A DNA stretch of 64,000 bases from Trinickia diaoshuihuensis (GCF_003390925.1 NZ_QUBS01000083.1:78148-142147); one strand, 5' to 3'. Counted from the first letter of the stretch, positions 8,590-17,457 are shown. Made by a program: numbers and translations. Notes: a model not told the origin generated them from the sequence alone.

Positions 8590-9570
8590 ATGAATCCCGA
8601 CCTCATTCATGTGCGGCCCGCCGTCCTGTCGCGCCTCTTGCGCCTGGGGGCAAATGTCGACCAGGCGATGGCGAGAGCACATGTGCCTGCATCGGGTGGA
8701 GTGGACACCGCTCGCTACTTCGCATTCTGGGAGGCGCTGGGTGCGGCGTCGCCGCCGGACATCGGGATTCGACTTGCCGCGGAGGCGACAGTGCACGAGT
8801 ACGATCTGTCGTTGCTCGCGGCGCTGCACTCGCCCGACGTGCGAACCGTGTTCGAAAAGCTCGCGCGCTACAAGCGTCTGTGTGGACCGCAGGACTTAGA
8901 CCTGTCGTTTTCTGCGAAGGAAGTTGTTGTCTCGACGGTCTGGTTGAACGCTGCGACGCCGCCGCCACCGCGCCTCGTCGACGCCATGACCGCAACGCTG
9001 CTCGTGCTGCTCCGGCGGGGCTCGGGCCAGGCGCTCGTGCCCAAGCGCCTCGAGCTGACACGCGAGCGTTCGGATGAAGCGACGCTCGCGCGCTTCTTCG
9101 GCTGCCCGCTGAAGTTTCGCGCGAGCAGGGACGCGCTGGTCTTCGACGCAACAATTCTGCAAACGCCTTTTGTCACGCATAACGCCGACCTGCTCCGCAC
9201 GCTGCTCCCCAGCCTCGACGCGCGGGTAGCGAGACAGCGCGGCAATGGTTTCGTCGACGAAGTTCGCGAAGTCGTTGCCAAATGCATGTCAGGCGAGCGG
9301 CCCACCGCCGATAAGGTCGCTCATGAGCTTGCGACCAGCGCGCGCACGCTGCAGCGGCGCCTCCAGGCACACGGGACAACCTACCAGGCGGTGCTCGACG
9401 AAACGCGCCATCACACCGCGCGGCGCCTGCTCGGCACGACGCGCATCGAGATCGCCGAGATTGCGTTTCTGCTGGGGTTCGAGGAACTGAATTCCTTCAC
9501 GCGTGCTTTCCGTGTCTGGGAGGGCAAGACGCCGAAACAGTGGCGCGAGGTTCGTGGCGCGATGCGATGA
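8590..9570 (+). CDS. AraC family transcriptional regulator (arabinose-binding-like N-domain)
   Basis: 326 residues. The N-terminal two thirds (LIHVRPAVLSRLLRLGANVD ... SPPDIGIRLAAEATVHEYDL) match the AraC_binding_2/OruR-type ligand domain. The last 85 residues (KVAHELATSARTLQRRLQAH, then IAEIAFLLGFEELNSFTRAF) are a two-helix-turn-helix AraC DNA-binding domain. The aldo/keto reductase that follows 79 bp downstream in the same orientation is the obvious candidate target. Confidence 0.92.
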   Translation: MNPDLIHVRPAVLSRLLRLGANVDQAMARAHVPASGGVDTARYFAFWEALGAASPPDIGIRLAAEATVHEYDLSLLAALHSPDVRTVFEKLARYKRLCGPQDLDLSFSAKEVVVSTVWLNAATPPPPRLVDAMTATLLVLLRRGSGQALVPKRLELTRERSDEATLARFFGCPLKFRASRDALVFDATILQTPFVTHNADLLRTLLPSLDARVARQRGNGFVDEVREVVAKCMSGERPTADKVAHELATSARTLQRRLQAHGTTYQAVLDETRHHTARRLLGTTRIEIAEIAFLLGFEELNSFTRAFRVWEGKTPKQWREVRGAMR

Positions 9571-9649
9571 GTGATCGACGCGATCGGATTTGAGCGTCTG
9601 CATTCCGATCGATATCTTGTCGACATCCCTCTCACGAAACGACGAACCT

Positions 9650-10648
9650 ATGACGACGAAACCTGAAGTGAAGCTTGGCGCAAACGGCCCCGCTGTGTTC
9701 CCGGTTGCACTGGGCTGTATGGGCATGGGCGCGACGAGCTGGTACGGCAAGAGCGATGAATCCGAGAACATCGCCACGATTCACGAGGCGCTCGAACGTG
9801 GCGTGAACCTGCTCGATACCGGTGACTTCTACGGCATGGGGCGCAATGAACTGCTGGTTGGCAAGGCACTCCAAGGGCGGCGCGACAAGGCGCTGCTGAG
9901 CGTTAAGTTCGGCACGCTACGTGGCCCGGACGGCGTGATCCTCGGTCGTGACGCGCGCCCGCAGGCGGTGAAGAACGCCTTGGCCCACAGCCTGTCACGA
10001 TTAGGCGTCGACTATATCGACATCTATCGGACGGGGCTGGACCCTAACGTGCCCATCGAAGACACGGTGGGAGCGATGAGCGACTTGGTGAAGGCAGGGT
10101 ACGTCCGCTATATCGCGCTTTCCGAAATTGGCGCCGATACGATTCGCCGCGCTGCCAGCGTCCATCCCGTTTGCGACGTACAACTCGAGCACAGCCTCGT
10201 TAGCCGTGGCATCGAATCGAAGGTCGTTCCCACGCTTGCGGAGTTGGGAATCGCTGTTACCGCCTTTGGTGTGCTTTCGCGCGGCCTGCTAACTGGTGCG
10301 AGACCAAAGGATGAAGGAGATGCCCGCGCGCACCTCCCGCGCTTCGAGTCGGCAAAAGAGAACGAACCGCTCGTGAGCGCGCTGGTCCACGTGGCCTTGC
10401 AGAAGAACGTCACGCCGGCACAGTTGGCCATCGCCTGGGTCCGCGCCCGGGGGACAGCATTGGGTGTGACGACAGTGCCGACGCTGGGTGCTCGCACGCG
10501 CGCGCAACTCGCCGATGTGATCGCGAGCCTCGATGTGTCTCTCGATGCCGCCGAAGTCGCAGCGCTGGCGCAGGCTGTGCCTGCAAGCGCGGTCGTGGGC
10601 TCGCGCTATCCAGAGGCCTGGTTGCGCATGATAGACAGTGAGAAATAG
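9650..10648 (+). CDS. aldo/keto reductase
   Basis: 332 residues, a (beta/alpha)8 NADPH-dependent carbonyl reductase. Visible are the catalytic Asp and Tyr (NLLDTGDFYGMGRNELLVGKAL), Lys (LLSVKFG) and the cofactor-binding C-terminus (GVTTVPTLGARTRAQL). The usual active-site His region reads YIDIYRTGLDPNVPIEDTVG, as in the AKR branch related to IolS/Tas-like enzymes. The ATG at 9650 gives a family-typical N-terminus; the frame upstream to 9590 is not conserved-looking. It is probably controlled by the AraC protein upstream. Confidence 0.88.
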   Translation: MTTKPEVKLGANGPAVFPVALGCMGMGATSWYGKSDESENIATIHEALERGVNLLDTGDFYGMGRNELLVGKALQGRRDKALLSVKFGTLRGPDGVILGRDARPQAVKNALAHSLSRLGVDYIDIYRTGLDPNVPIEDTVGAMSDLVKAGYVRYIALSEIGADTIRRAASVHPVCDVQLEHSLVSRGIESKVVPTLAELGIAVTAFGVLSRGLLTGARPKDEGDARAHLPRFESAKENEPLVSALVHVALQKNVTPAQLAIAWVRARGTALGVTTVPTLGARTRAQLADVIASLDVSLDAAEVAALAQAVPASAVVGSRYPEAWLRMIDSEK

Positions 10649-10761
10649 CCGGGCGGTCGGTTGCCGCGTGCGTTCCGATCTTCTCGCGACGTCGACGCTT
10701 CGGCACCGTCGAATCTTCTTGGTAGACTTGCGCTTCGAGCAATACCAAGGGGGAGGAGCGC

Positions 10762-11715
10762 GTGAGCCTCGACGAGTATTACAAGCGGCTAGAACTGCCG
10801 GGCACGGCGACGCCGGCGGACGTCAAGCGCGCGTACCGGCGGCTCCGAGCGAAGTATCATCCGGATCGAAATAAAGGGCGCGAAGCGTCGGTCGAACCGG
10901 TATTCAAGCGTATCCAAGAGGCATTCGAGATTCTGATCGGCGAACGCCAGGCGCCGATTCCGGCTAGTCCCGCGCGTACGCCGACGTCCGCGCCTACGCC
11001 GAGGCCCACGCCGCAGTGGACGTGGGCATGGGGACAGACATCCGAACCAAGCCACGGCCAGACCGAGCCGCCTTCACGCGGGCATCGCAGCGGGCCGCCT
11101 TTGCGCGGCGCGAATTGCCTGACCGAGCTATTCGTGCCGCTCGAAGCTGCGATTCATGGCGGCGACGTGGAGGTCAGCTACGTGGTCCAAGGCGTGTGCG
11201 GTCAGTGCCATGGTCACGCACGCGGGCGCTGTCCCATTTGTTTCGGCAAAGGCCTGGTTTCTTTGCGCAAGTGCGAAACGATCAAGGTTGAACCCGGCGC
11301 GTGGGACGGGCAGCGTATGGTAGTCGACGGCGCGGGCCATCCCGGCACGAACGGCGGCGCGGCGGGCGATGCGATTTTCTCGATCGTGGTCGTTTGCAGT
11401 TCGGCGTTTCGGCGCGACGGTTTGAATATCGCTTGCGATATTGATGTCGATTTCATCACGGCAACGCTAGGTGGAAGCTATCAAGCCCAACTGCTGGGCC
11501 GCGCGTTGCCGGTCACGATCGAGCCCAATTCGGGCCCTGGCACGGCCATCCGATTGCGTGGGCAGGGACTCTCGGATCGTCACGGCACGCGCGGCGATCT
11601 GACGCTGCGTGTCGTGCTTGCCACGCCGGTAGGCGCCGCTTACTTGAGCGAGCAAGAACGTTCTGCATTGCGCGATTTATTCGCCGCCGCGCAACGTCGC
11701 GCGGCCCCGAACTGA
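10762..11715 (+). CDS. DnaJ-like co-chaperone with shortened zinc region
   Basis: 317 residues starting at GTG with GGAGGAG upstream. A J domain (residues 1-70) carries the HPD motif at 33-35, needed to stimulate DnaK. A Pro/Thr-rich linker follows, then a DnaJ C-terminal substrate domain (GDVEVSYVVQG, VEPGAWDGQRMVVDGAGHPG, DLTLRVVLATP). Only two CxxCxG motifs (CGQCHG, CPICFG) are present instead of four. It is 19 bp from the RsbT-like gene that follows, so the two are probably cotranscribed, linking it to the stress module. Confidence 0.85.
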   Translation: MSLDEYYKRLELPGTATPADVKRAYRRLRAKYHPDRNKGREASVEPVFKRIQEAFEILIGERQAPIPASPARTPTSAPTPRPTPQWTWAWGQTSEPSHGQTEPPSRGHRSGPPLRGANCLTELFVPLEAAIHGGDVEVSYVVQGVCGQCHGHARGRCPICFGKGLVSLRKCETIKVEPGAWDGQRMVVDGAGHPGTNGGAAGDAIFSIVVVCSSAFRRDGLNIACDIDVDFITATLGGSYQAQLLGRALPVTIEPNSGPGTAIRLRGQGLSDRHGTRGDLTLRVVLATPVGAAYLSEQERSALRDLFAAAQRRAAPN

Positions 11716-11734
11716 GCCTATCTGGGCGGGCCAG

Positions 11735-12160
11735 ATGAACACCGGTGACAAGAGCTACGTGTTTGTCAGCGACGCGTCCGACGTCGGCTGGGCGCGCCGT
11801 ACTGCCCTTGAGTTAGCCTCGGCCCTACACTTTACCCCCGCACGCGCGGGGGCATTGGCGACCGCCGTCACCGAAATCGCGCGCAATATCGTCGTGCATG
11901 CGGGCAGGGGAACTTTATCGTTCGCGCCCGTCACGGACGGTATGCGAGAAGGCATCGTCACTGTCGCGCGCGATGAAGGCCCCGGCATTGCCGATATCGC
12001 GCGCGCGATGCAGGACGGATTTTCGACCGCGGGCAGTCTCGGATTAGGGCTCTCCGGTGCGAAGCGCCTGGTCGATGAATTCGCGATTGAATCGGCTCCC
12101 GGCGCCGGCGTCACGATTACGATGACGCAATGGGCGAAAAACGATCCTCGCGACGAATGA
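11735..12160 (+). CDS. RsbT-like serine kinase / anti-sigma factor ATPase (second copy)
   Basis: 141 residues, a GHKL (HATPase_c) domain: N-box ALATAVTEIARNIVVHA, G1 box VARDEGPGI, G2 region GSLGLGLSGAKRLVDEFAIES. It closely resembles the RsbT encoded at 14144-14545 in the facing operon. It is convergent with the histidine kinase gene (9 bp gap). Likely role: a switch kinase or RsbW-like regulator in the same stress pathway. Confidence 0.85.
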   Translation: MNTGDKSYVFVSDASDVGWARRTALELASALHFTPARAGALATAVTEIARNIVVHAGRGTLSFAPVTDGMREGIVTVARDEGPGIADIARAMQDGFSTAGSLGLGLSGAKRLVDEFAIESAPGAGVTITMTQWAKNDPRDE

Positions 12161-12168
12161 CGGCCGAT

Positions 12169-13530
12169 TCACCGCACGTTGCTCGCCTCGATGGACGCGA
12201 GCGGCAAGATGGCCGTCAAGGCGAAGCCCGCGCCAGGCTGCGTAATGATTTGAATCTCGCCGCCGAGCAGCGCCGCGCGCTCGCGCATGCCTAGCAGTCC
12301 GAACGAATGACGGCCCTTCGAGCCGTCGTGCACCGCGCCGCGTCCGTTGTCGACGACACGCACGATGCAATGCGGGTCTTCGCGAGCGATCTCCAGCCTG
12401 ACCTCGCTTGCTCCCGAATGCCGCGCCACGTTGGTCAGCGCCTCTTGCACCATCCGAAACACGTCGATTCTGCATTCACGCTTGAAAGCGATCGTGTCTG
12501 CTTCGATCCGTCGAACGACTTGTATGCGATATCGCGCGGAAAACTCATCGACCAGGTTTTCGACCGCGGGAATCAATCCCAAGTCGTCGAGCATCACAGG
12601 ATGCAAGTCCGCCGCGATGTGCCGCACGGAACGCACGAGTTCGTCGATCATCTCATAGATGCCGCGCAGCGCCTCCTGCGGCGGTCGCGGCTTTCCGGCG
12701 CTCGGCCCGTATTCCATCATCGACGCGGCCATCTTTAATGCGGTTAGCTGTTGGCCCAAATCGTCGTGGAGTTCGCGCGCGATCCGCGCTTTCTCTTCTT
12801 CCCTGACGTGTTGAACGTGTGCGGACAAGCGCCGCATTTCCTCCCGCGACGTGCGCAGTGCCTCGTCGTTGCGCTTGCGATCGGTGATGTCGAGGATCCA
12901 GCCGACCATCCGATAGGGGACGCCCGCGTCATTCCAAAGCGCCTGGCCCCGGGACTGCACCCATCGCGTTTCTCCGACCTTCGTACGGATGCGGTATTCG
13001 ACGTCGTAGACGCCGCGATGCTCGAGATGCGACGTCAGCGATCGCGTGACGTGTTCCACGTCGCGGGCATCGATCGCGCCGAAATGGGCCTCGCGCTCAT
13101 TGGGCAGTTCGCTGTCCTCGTAGCCCATGATTCGTTTGAAGTGCGGCGAGAAATAGATCTCGTCGGTTTGCGGATTCCAATCCCAAAGTCCCGCCATGGC
13201 GCCGCTAACTGCAAGCTGGAATCGTTCCTCGCTCGCCGCGAGCGCGGCGCGGTACCCTTCGATCGATAGCTCGAACGGTGCGAGAAGCTCGTTGAAAAAC
13301 GCGGACGAGGCCTCGAGCAAACGCGGCTGATCGGCGGGCGGGCTCGGCAGCACGAGCGTATCCAAGGCCGTTCGATGAACGGCCGACATGTCGAGCAATC
13401 CCATTCCGTCGATCATGGCTTGCCGCCCTAGTTCATACGCCTGGGCGAAGCCGGCCTCGCTTTCGTGTTCGAGGTAGTCGCGAAGAGCGGACAGGTACGC
13501 GGCGCGCAGCGCGCCGAGCTCGCGGGTCAT
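12169..13530 (-). CDS. PAS-containing NarL-type histidine kinase with RsbU_N-like head
   Basis: 453 residues. The first 80 or so (ALRAAYLSALRDYLEHESEA, GFAQAYELGRQAMIDGMGLL) form a helical bundle like the RsbT-binding N-domain of RsbU. A PAS/PAC domain follows at about 100-225 (ERFQLAVSGAMAGLWDWNPQ ... VGWILDITDRKR). Then come a HisKA_3 phosphoacceptor helix (EKARIARELHDDLGQQLTAL) and a HATPase (FRMVQEALTNVARHSGA, VVDNGRGAV). No membrane segment is seen. Its start overlaps the phosphatase stop (ATGA). No response regulator is adjacent. Confidence 0.88.
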   Translation of the reverse strand: MTRELGALRAAYLSALRDYLEHESEAGFAQAYELGRQAMIDGMGLLDMSAVHRTALDTLVLPSPPADQPRLLEASSAFFNELLAPFELSIEGYRAALAASEERFQLAVSGAMAGLWDWNPQTDEIYFSPHFKRIMGYEDSELPNEREAHFGAIDARDVEHVTRSLTSHLEHRGVYDVEYRIRTKVGETRWVQSRGQALWNDAGVPYRMVGWILDITDRKRNDEALRTSREEMRRLSAHVQHVREEEKARIARELHDDLGQQLTALKMAASMMEYGPSAGKPRPPQEALRGIYEMIDELVRSVRHIAADLHPVMLDDLGLIPAVENLVDEFSARYRIQVVRRIEADTIAFKRECRIDVFRMVQEALTNVARHSGASEVRLEIAREDPHCIVRVVDNGRGAVHDGSKGRHSFGLLGMRERAALLGGEIQIITQPGAGFALTAILPLASIEASNVR

Positions 13531-14156
13531 GGCGGCGCCCCGAGGTAGCGGGCGACGACGATGTGGGCGTCATCCGTTCCCTTTGCATACCGGGCTAAAA
13601 TCAACTCGGCAATTTCCTGCGCGCTGAATTGCAGCATGATGCCCTGGCCGAACGAGCTCTGAATACCGTCCGTCGCCATGACGAGCGTGTCGCCGCGCGC
13701 CACGGCGTGACGCTCGACGCGTAGCGGCGGCAGGCGGTAGCCCACCACGCCACCGCGCGCCGCGATTGCCTGAGGATGCGACGAGTCTTGCTGCTCGGCG
13801 CGTATGAGCAGGCTATCGACGTTGCCGACGCCGGTCCATACCATCGATGCGCCGTACGCATCGAACCACGCTACGCTCATTACCGCCCCGCGCGTTTTGC
13901 GCATCGCATCATGGCATCGTTGCACGAGGTCGGCCACCGAGGACCCGGCATGCGCTTCGATGACCGGCACTGCCGCGCTGACTGCGGCCGCGGCTTCCGG
14001 CCCGTGCCCGAGTCCATCGAGTAGTGCGACGAGCGCGCCGTCCTCACGTTCAACGACGGCATGCATGTCTCCGGAGACTTGCTCGAGTGCGCGGCCGGCC
14101 CATCCCCACTCGATCACGGAATGACTGGGCGATCCTGCGAGCGTCATCGCAGCCAC
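13527..14156 (-). CDS. RsbX-like PP2C-family serine phosphatase
   Basis: 209 residues. The SpoIIE/PP2C-type phosphatase core is seen in ALVALLDGLGHGPEAAAAVS (metal-binding Asp), GVGNVDSLLI and DTLVMATDGIQSSFGQGI. There is no sensory domain, like RsbX, which removes phosphate from RsbR and RsbS to reset the stressosome. It overlaps the end of rsbT by 13 bp and the start of the kinase gene by 4 bp. Confidence 0.85.
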   Translation of the reverse strand: MAAMTLAGSPSHSVIEWGWAGRALEQVSGDMHAVVEREDGALVALLDGLGHGPEAAAAVSAAVPVIEAHAGSSVADLVQRCHDAMRKTRGAVMSVAWFDAYGASMVWTGVGNVDSLLIRAEQQDSSHPQAIAARGGVVGYRLPPLRVERHAVARGDTLVMATDGIQSSFGQGIMLQFSAQEIAELILARYAKGTDDAHIVVARYLGAPP

Positions 14157-14545
14157 CTCTTCATGCGCACGGTCGTGCCTTCGCCGACGACGGACGTGAG
14201 TTCGAATTCGTCCATGATGCGTTTAGTGCCGGGTAGTCCGACGCCGAGGCTTTTGGCGGTGGAATATCCGTCGCGCATCGCGAGTTCGATGTCGTCAATG
14301 CCCGGGCCTTCGTCCTGCGCGACGATCGAAATGCCTTTGCGCGCGCCATCGCTGATTTGGCTGATGGTCACTTCGCCCCGATGCGCATAGCTCACGATGT
14401 TGCGAGCGATCTCGGAGATCGCGAGTGCGATGAGCGTGCGGTCCGTATTCGAAAATCCCGTCTCGGCGGCCAATTCGCGGCCCTTTTGCCGCGCGATGAC
14501 GACGTCCGCCTCGCCCTCGATCGGCACGCGAATCTCAGCCGCCAT
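14144..14545 (-). CDS. rsbT: stressosome switch kinase RsbT
   Basis: 133 residues, a GHKL kinase: N-box LIALAISEIARNIVSYAHRG, VAQDEGPGIDDI and GVGLPGTKRIMDEFEL. RsbT phosphorylates RsbS/RsbR and, once released, docks on an RsbU_N-type domain. The ATG at 14545 was chosen; it overlaps the end of rsbS by 11 bp, although the frame is open to 14581. The downstream kinase with an RsbU_N-like head is the likely partner. Confidence 0.87.
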   Translation of the reverse strand: MAAEIRVPIEGEADVVIARQKGRELAAETGFSNTDRTLIALAISEIARNIVSYAHRGEVTISQISDGARKGISIVAQDEGPGIDDIELAMRDGYSTAKSLGVGLPGTKRIMDEFELTSVVGEGTTVRMKRWLR

Positions 14546-14921
14546 GACCTTGGCCCCTGCTCGCAGTCGGGCTATTGCCATTGCGCAGGTAGTCGAGGCC
14601 TTCGTCGAGATCGAGCGCCGTCGCCACGCCGTCCAGGTCGAGACCCAATTGCACCATCGCGAACGCGACCTCGGGCTGAATGCCGACGACTACCGTCGAG
14701 GCGCCGCGCAGCTTCGCGACATAGGCGATGCCGCGCAGCGTGCGCGTGGCGAACGAGTCGAGCACGTCGAGCGCCGTAACATCGATGACCACGCCTCGGC
14801 TTCTAAACCGCCCGACGCTTTCGGCGAAGTCGTCACGCAACTGCATCAGATCTTGATCCGACAGCGCCGACTGAATGGTCGTAATGAGAACGTCGCCAAG
14901 CTTGAGGATGGGTACGGACAC
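14535..14921 (-). CDS. rsbS: stressosome scaffold RsbS (STAS domain)
   Basis: 128 residues consisting of a single STAS domain: VPILKLGDVLITTIQSALSD at the start, and the phosphorylation loop VVIDVTALDVLDSFATRTLR, where the Ser of DSF corresponds to the RsbS site. ASTVVVGIQPEVAFAMVQLG completes the fold. It should form the stressosome core with RsbR and hold RsbT. It starts 4 bp after rsbR and overlaps rsbT. Confidence 0.9.
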   Translation of the reverse strand: MSVPILKLGDVLITTIQSALSDQDLMQLRDDFAESVGRFRSRGVVIDVTALDVLDSFATRTLRGIAYVAKLRGASTVVVGIQPEVAFAMVQLGLDLDGVATALDLDEGLDYLRNGNSPTASRGQGHGG

Positions 14922-14925
14922 TGTT

Positions 14926-15897
14926 TCAACTCGTCGTGTTTGCGAGCGTGTCGGCCTGCTCGCTTTGTTTGACGTCGTAGCCGAGATTACGCTCGGCCAG
15001 CTCGATGCCGCCTTGCAGATCGGCGACCGTATCCAACCCGCCGAGTTCGATACCGAGGGCGACGAGCGACTGTGCGACCGATGCAGAAATCCCCGTCACG
15101 ATCACCTTTGCGCCCATCAGACGCGCGGCAGTCACCGTTTGCAGAATATGGTTCGCGACGCGCGAGTCGATCGTCGCGACGCCCGTGATATCCATCACGA
15201 CGACTTTCGCACGGTTCGTTCGAATCGCTTCCAACAAGCTCTCGGTAATGAGGCGCGCCCGGTGCGTATCGATTACGCCGATGATCGGCAATAGCAATAA
15301 GCGTTCGCGCAATTGGAGCACGGGCGTGGAAAGCTCGCGAATGGCGTCCTGTTGTTGGCGAATGACGCGCTCGCGCTCGAAAACCAGGACGTCGACAATG
15401 AGTCCGAGGTCGAAAAACGCCACCTTTTTAAGCGAAACAAATGCTTCAAAGGCGTCGATCGGCGAGCGTTCGGCATGCCGCATGACCCGAGTGCCGATAC
15501 GCGTCAGTAGGCTGAGAAATGCGCCAAGGAAAGTCCGAGTGTCGAGTCCGGCTGCCGCATAAAGTAGCCCCAGTTCTATACGCTGCTCGACATAGCGCTC
15601 GCCATACTCGCCGGAAACTAGCCCGCGCAAATGCTCGAGCTTCAATTGACGCGCTTTTTCGACAAGGGTGCGATTCGCGGTCAGCGTGCGTGCCTCATCG
15701 AGCGCCGCGAGATGATCGAAAAAAGCCGCCGCGAAATCGTTTAATTCCCGCAGTACGACTTCTTTTATGGTTTGGATGCGCGCGAGGTCGGCGGGCGCGA
15801 GTCCAACGATCTGCTTGCGGCGTTCGATCGTGCCGCTCGTGAGCCCCATTTGTTGCATCAACGCGAGCGATTCGCGTGATTCGGCCTGGCCTGGCAT
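14926..15897 (-). CDS. rsbR: stressosome sensor RsbR, globin-like N-domain plus STAS
   Basis: 323 residues from the ATG at 15897 (an open frame runs on to 15993). Residues about 20-170 match the globin-coupled sensor fold (RKQIVGLAPADLARIQTIKE, YVEQRIELGLLYAAAGLDTR, TFLGAF). The C-terminal STAS domain has VVVMDITGVATIDSRVANHI and VIVTGISASVAQSLVALGIE, with the usual candidate phospho-Thr residues. The position normally held by the proximal heme His appears to be Tyr113. First gene of the rsbRST-phosphatase-kinase operon. Confidence 0.88.
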   Translation of the reverse strand: MPGQAESRESLALMQQMGLTSGTIERRKQIVGLAPADLARIQTIKEVVLRELNDFAAAFFDHLAALDEARTLTANRTLVEKARQLKLEHLRGLVSGEYGERYVEQRIELGLLYAAAGLDTRTFLGAFLSLLTRIGTRVMRHAERSPIDAFEAFVSLKKVAFFDLGLIVDVLVFERERVIRQQQDAIRELSTPVLQLRERLLLLPIIGVIDTHRARLITESLLEAIRTNRAKVVVMDITGVATIDSRVANHILQTVTAARLMGAKVIVTGISASVAQSLVALGIELGGLDTVADLQGGIELAERNLGYDVKQSEQADTLANTTS

Positions 15898-16134
15898 GCG
15901 CGCACCTCCTCGGTTGCTGTCCGGAGCGAGCGTGCCCCGGAACGAACATCGGATTCGGAGATAGGACATAGCCGTCCGGCAACTGCCGCGCATGCCGACG
16001 GTTAACCGCGGTGCCTGTCAATGGCGCCCCGGTATGCAATACAAATTCATTTCCGCCACAGCGAGATTGCTGTAAGCGGCGCTATCCCCTATCGAACCGA
16101 TCTATTTCAACCTGCTTATTGGGCGATGAAATTT

Positions 16135-16162
16135 AGTATAGTCACGTCTGACGAACTGGCAA
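16135..16162 (-). promoter_or_regulatory. candidate sigma-70 promoter for the stressosome operon
   Basis: Read on the minus strand, TTGCCA (16162-16157) is followed after 16 bp by TATACT (16140-16135), pointing at rsbR. The start would fall near 16127, leaving a leader of about 230 nt. The 15898-16250 gap (353 bp) contains no convincing gene; a 61-codon frame at 16021-16206 has no supporting features. Confidence 0.45.
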
Positions 16163-16250
16163 GGTTGATGCCGGATGGAGCGATTACGCAGAACGGCCGG
16201 CTTTAGCTTCATGATGTTTTCTTAAGCTGCCGCATGTTGCTTTATAAGGG

Positions 16251-17264
16251 TCACCGTTTTCTCGGCCCGGTAGATTGGCGCACGATCAACTCCGGCCCGC
16301 GCACGACATAGCGTTCTTGGGCCGGCGTCGATCCTTCCACCATTTCGAGCGCCAATGCGACCGATCGCGCCGCGATATCGGCAGTGGGCAGCCGAATCGT
16401 CGTCAATGCCGGACGAAACTGATGGGCAAGCGTAATGTCGGTGAGACCGATTACGGATAAATCGTCCGGCACGCGCTTGCCGAGATCGGCCGCGGCCTGC
16501 ATCGCGCCGATCGCCATGAGGTCGTTCGTCGCGAAAATCGCCGTCACGGCCGGCTTGGCGCGCATCAATTCCATTGCGGCTTCGTATCCGCTCTCGATGG
16601 AGTCGTGCGCGTGGGCGAGAACGAGCGATTTTTCGGAATGACCGTGTGCCGTGAGCGCGGCGGCGAAGCCATTGAGCCGGATCGTCTGCGGACCGCCCGA
16701 ACCGGCGCCGACGAGGGCACCGAACTTACGATGACCGAGCGCCGATAGATGCGACGCCGCGAGTGAGCCGGCCGCCGCGAAATCGACCGTGACACAAGGC
16801 AGCGCGCGCGAAGCTTGTACGTGTTCCCACATGCAAAGCACCACGGCGATACCCTTTCTCGCGATATCGGTTAACTCGCCTTCGCCGAGATCGGTGTTCA
16901 TCACGATGACGCCCGATGCGAGCGAACCGGCGATTTGCTCCAAGTACGCGCGCGTAATGGCCGGGTCATCGTCGGTATTGCAGACGAGCAGGAAGTAACC
17001 GCGTTTGCGCGCTTCGCGCTCGGCCGCGAGGACGAACTCGGGATAAAACGGATTCGTAATGTTCGACAGCATCAGCGCAAGCGTGGACGTTCGCCCGCGC
17101 GCCAATGCGCGCGCGGTCAGGTTCGGCCGGTAGCCGAGTTCCCGGATCGCCGCCATGACCCGCTCGACGGTTTCCGGCTTTACCTTCTGCGGATTGCGCA
17201 GCACGTTCGAAACCGTCGCGCCCGTGACTTTCGCGCGGCGTGCGACTTCGGCAAGCGTCACCAC
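16251..17264 (-). CDS. LacI family transcriptional regulator (galactan cluster 1)
   Basis: 337 residues: LacI helix-turn-helix VTLAEVARRAKVTGATVSNV at the N-terminus, hinge helix (RPNLTARALARG), then the periplasmic-binding-protein-like effector domain (NPFYPEF, IFATNDLMAIGAMQAAADLG, ALTTIRLPT). It diverges from the ABC transporter operon at 17517, and a perfect 20-bp palindrome lies between them at 17458-17477. The inferred effector is galactose or a galacto-oligosaccharide, from the enzymes encoded. Confidence 0.92.
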   Translation of the reverse strand: MVTLAEVARRAKVTGATVSNVLRNPQKVKPETVERVMAAIRELGYRPNLTARALARGRTSTLALMLSNITNPFYPEFVLAAEREARKRGYFLLVCNTDDDPAITRAYLEQIAGSLASGVIVMNTDLGEGELTDIARKGIAVVLCMWEHVQASRALPCVTVDFAAAGSLAASHLSALGHRKFGALVGAGSGGPQTIRLNGFAAALTAHGHSEKSLVLAHAHDSIESGYEAAMELMRAKPAVTAIFATNDLMAIGAMQAAADLGKRVPDDLSVIGLTDITLAHQFRPALTTIRLPTADIAARSVALALEMVEGSTPAQERYVVRGPELIVRQSTGPRKR

Positions 17265-17457
17265 AACCTCATTCCCCCGGCATCGAGAAGCGCAAGCGCG
17301 AATGGCGGCGCCTGGCGCGATGATTGTTCAAATGCTGGGACGGTTTCCCAAAAGTTGCGCAACCCCAATCGATTGCGCTACGTTCCATTCCATCACAGCA
17401 GCGTTGCATAACAGCGGAGACGACATGGTACGAGTTTATGCCCCGTTTTGGCGACAG

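Noticed and set aside
16021..16206. 61-codon frame in the rsbR upstream gap
   Set aside because: No ribosome site, no homology-like pattern, and it overlaps the candidate rsbR promoter.
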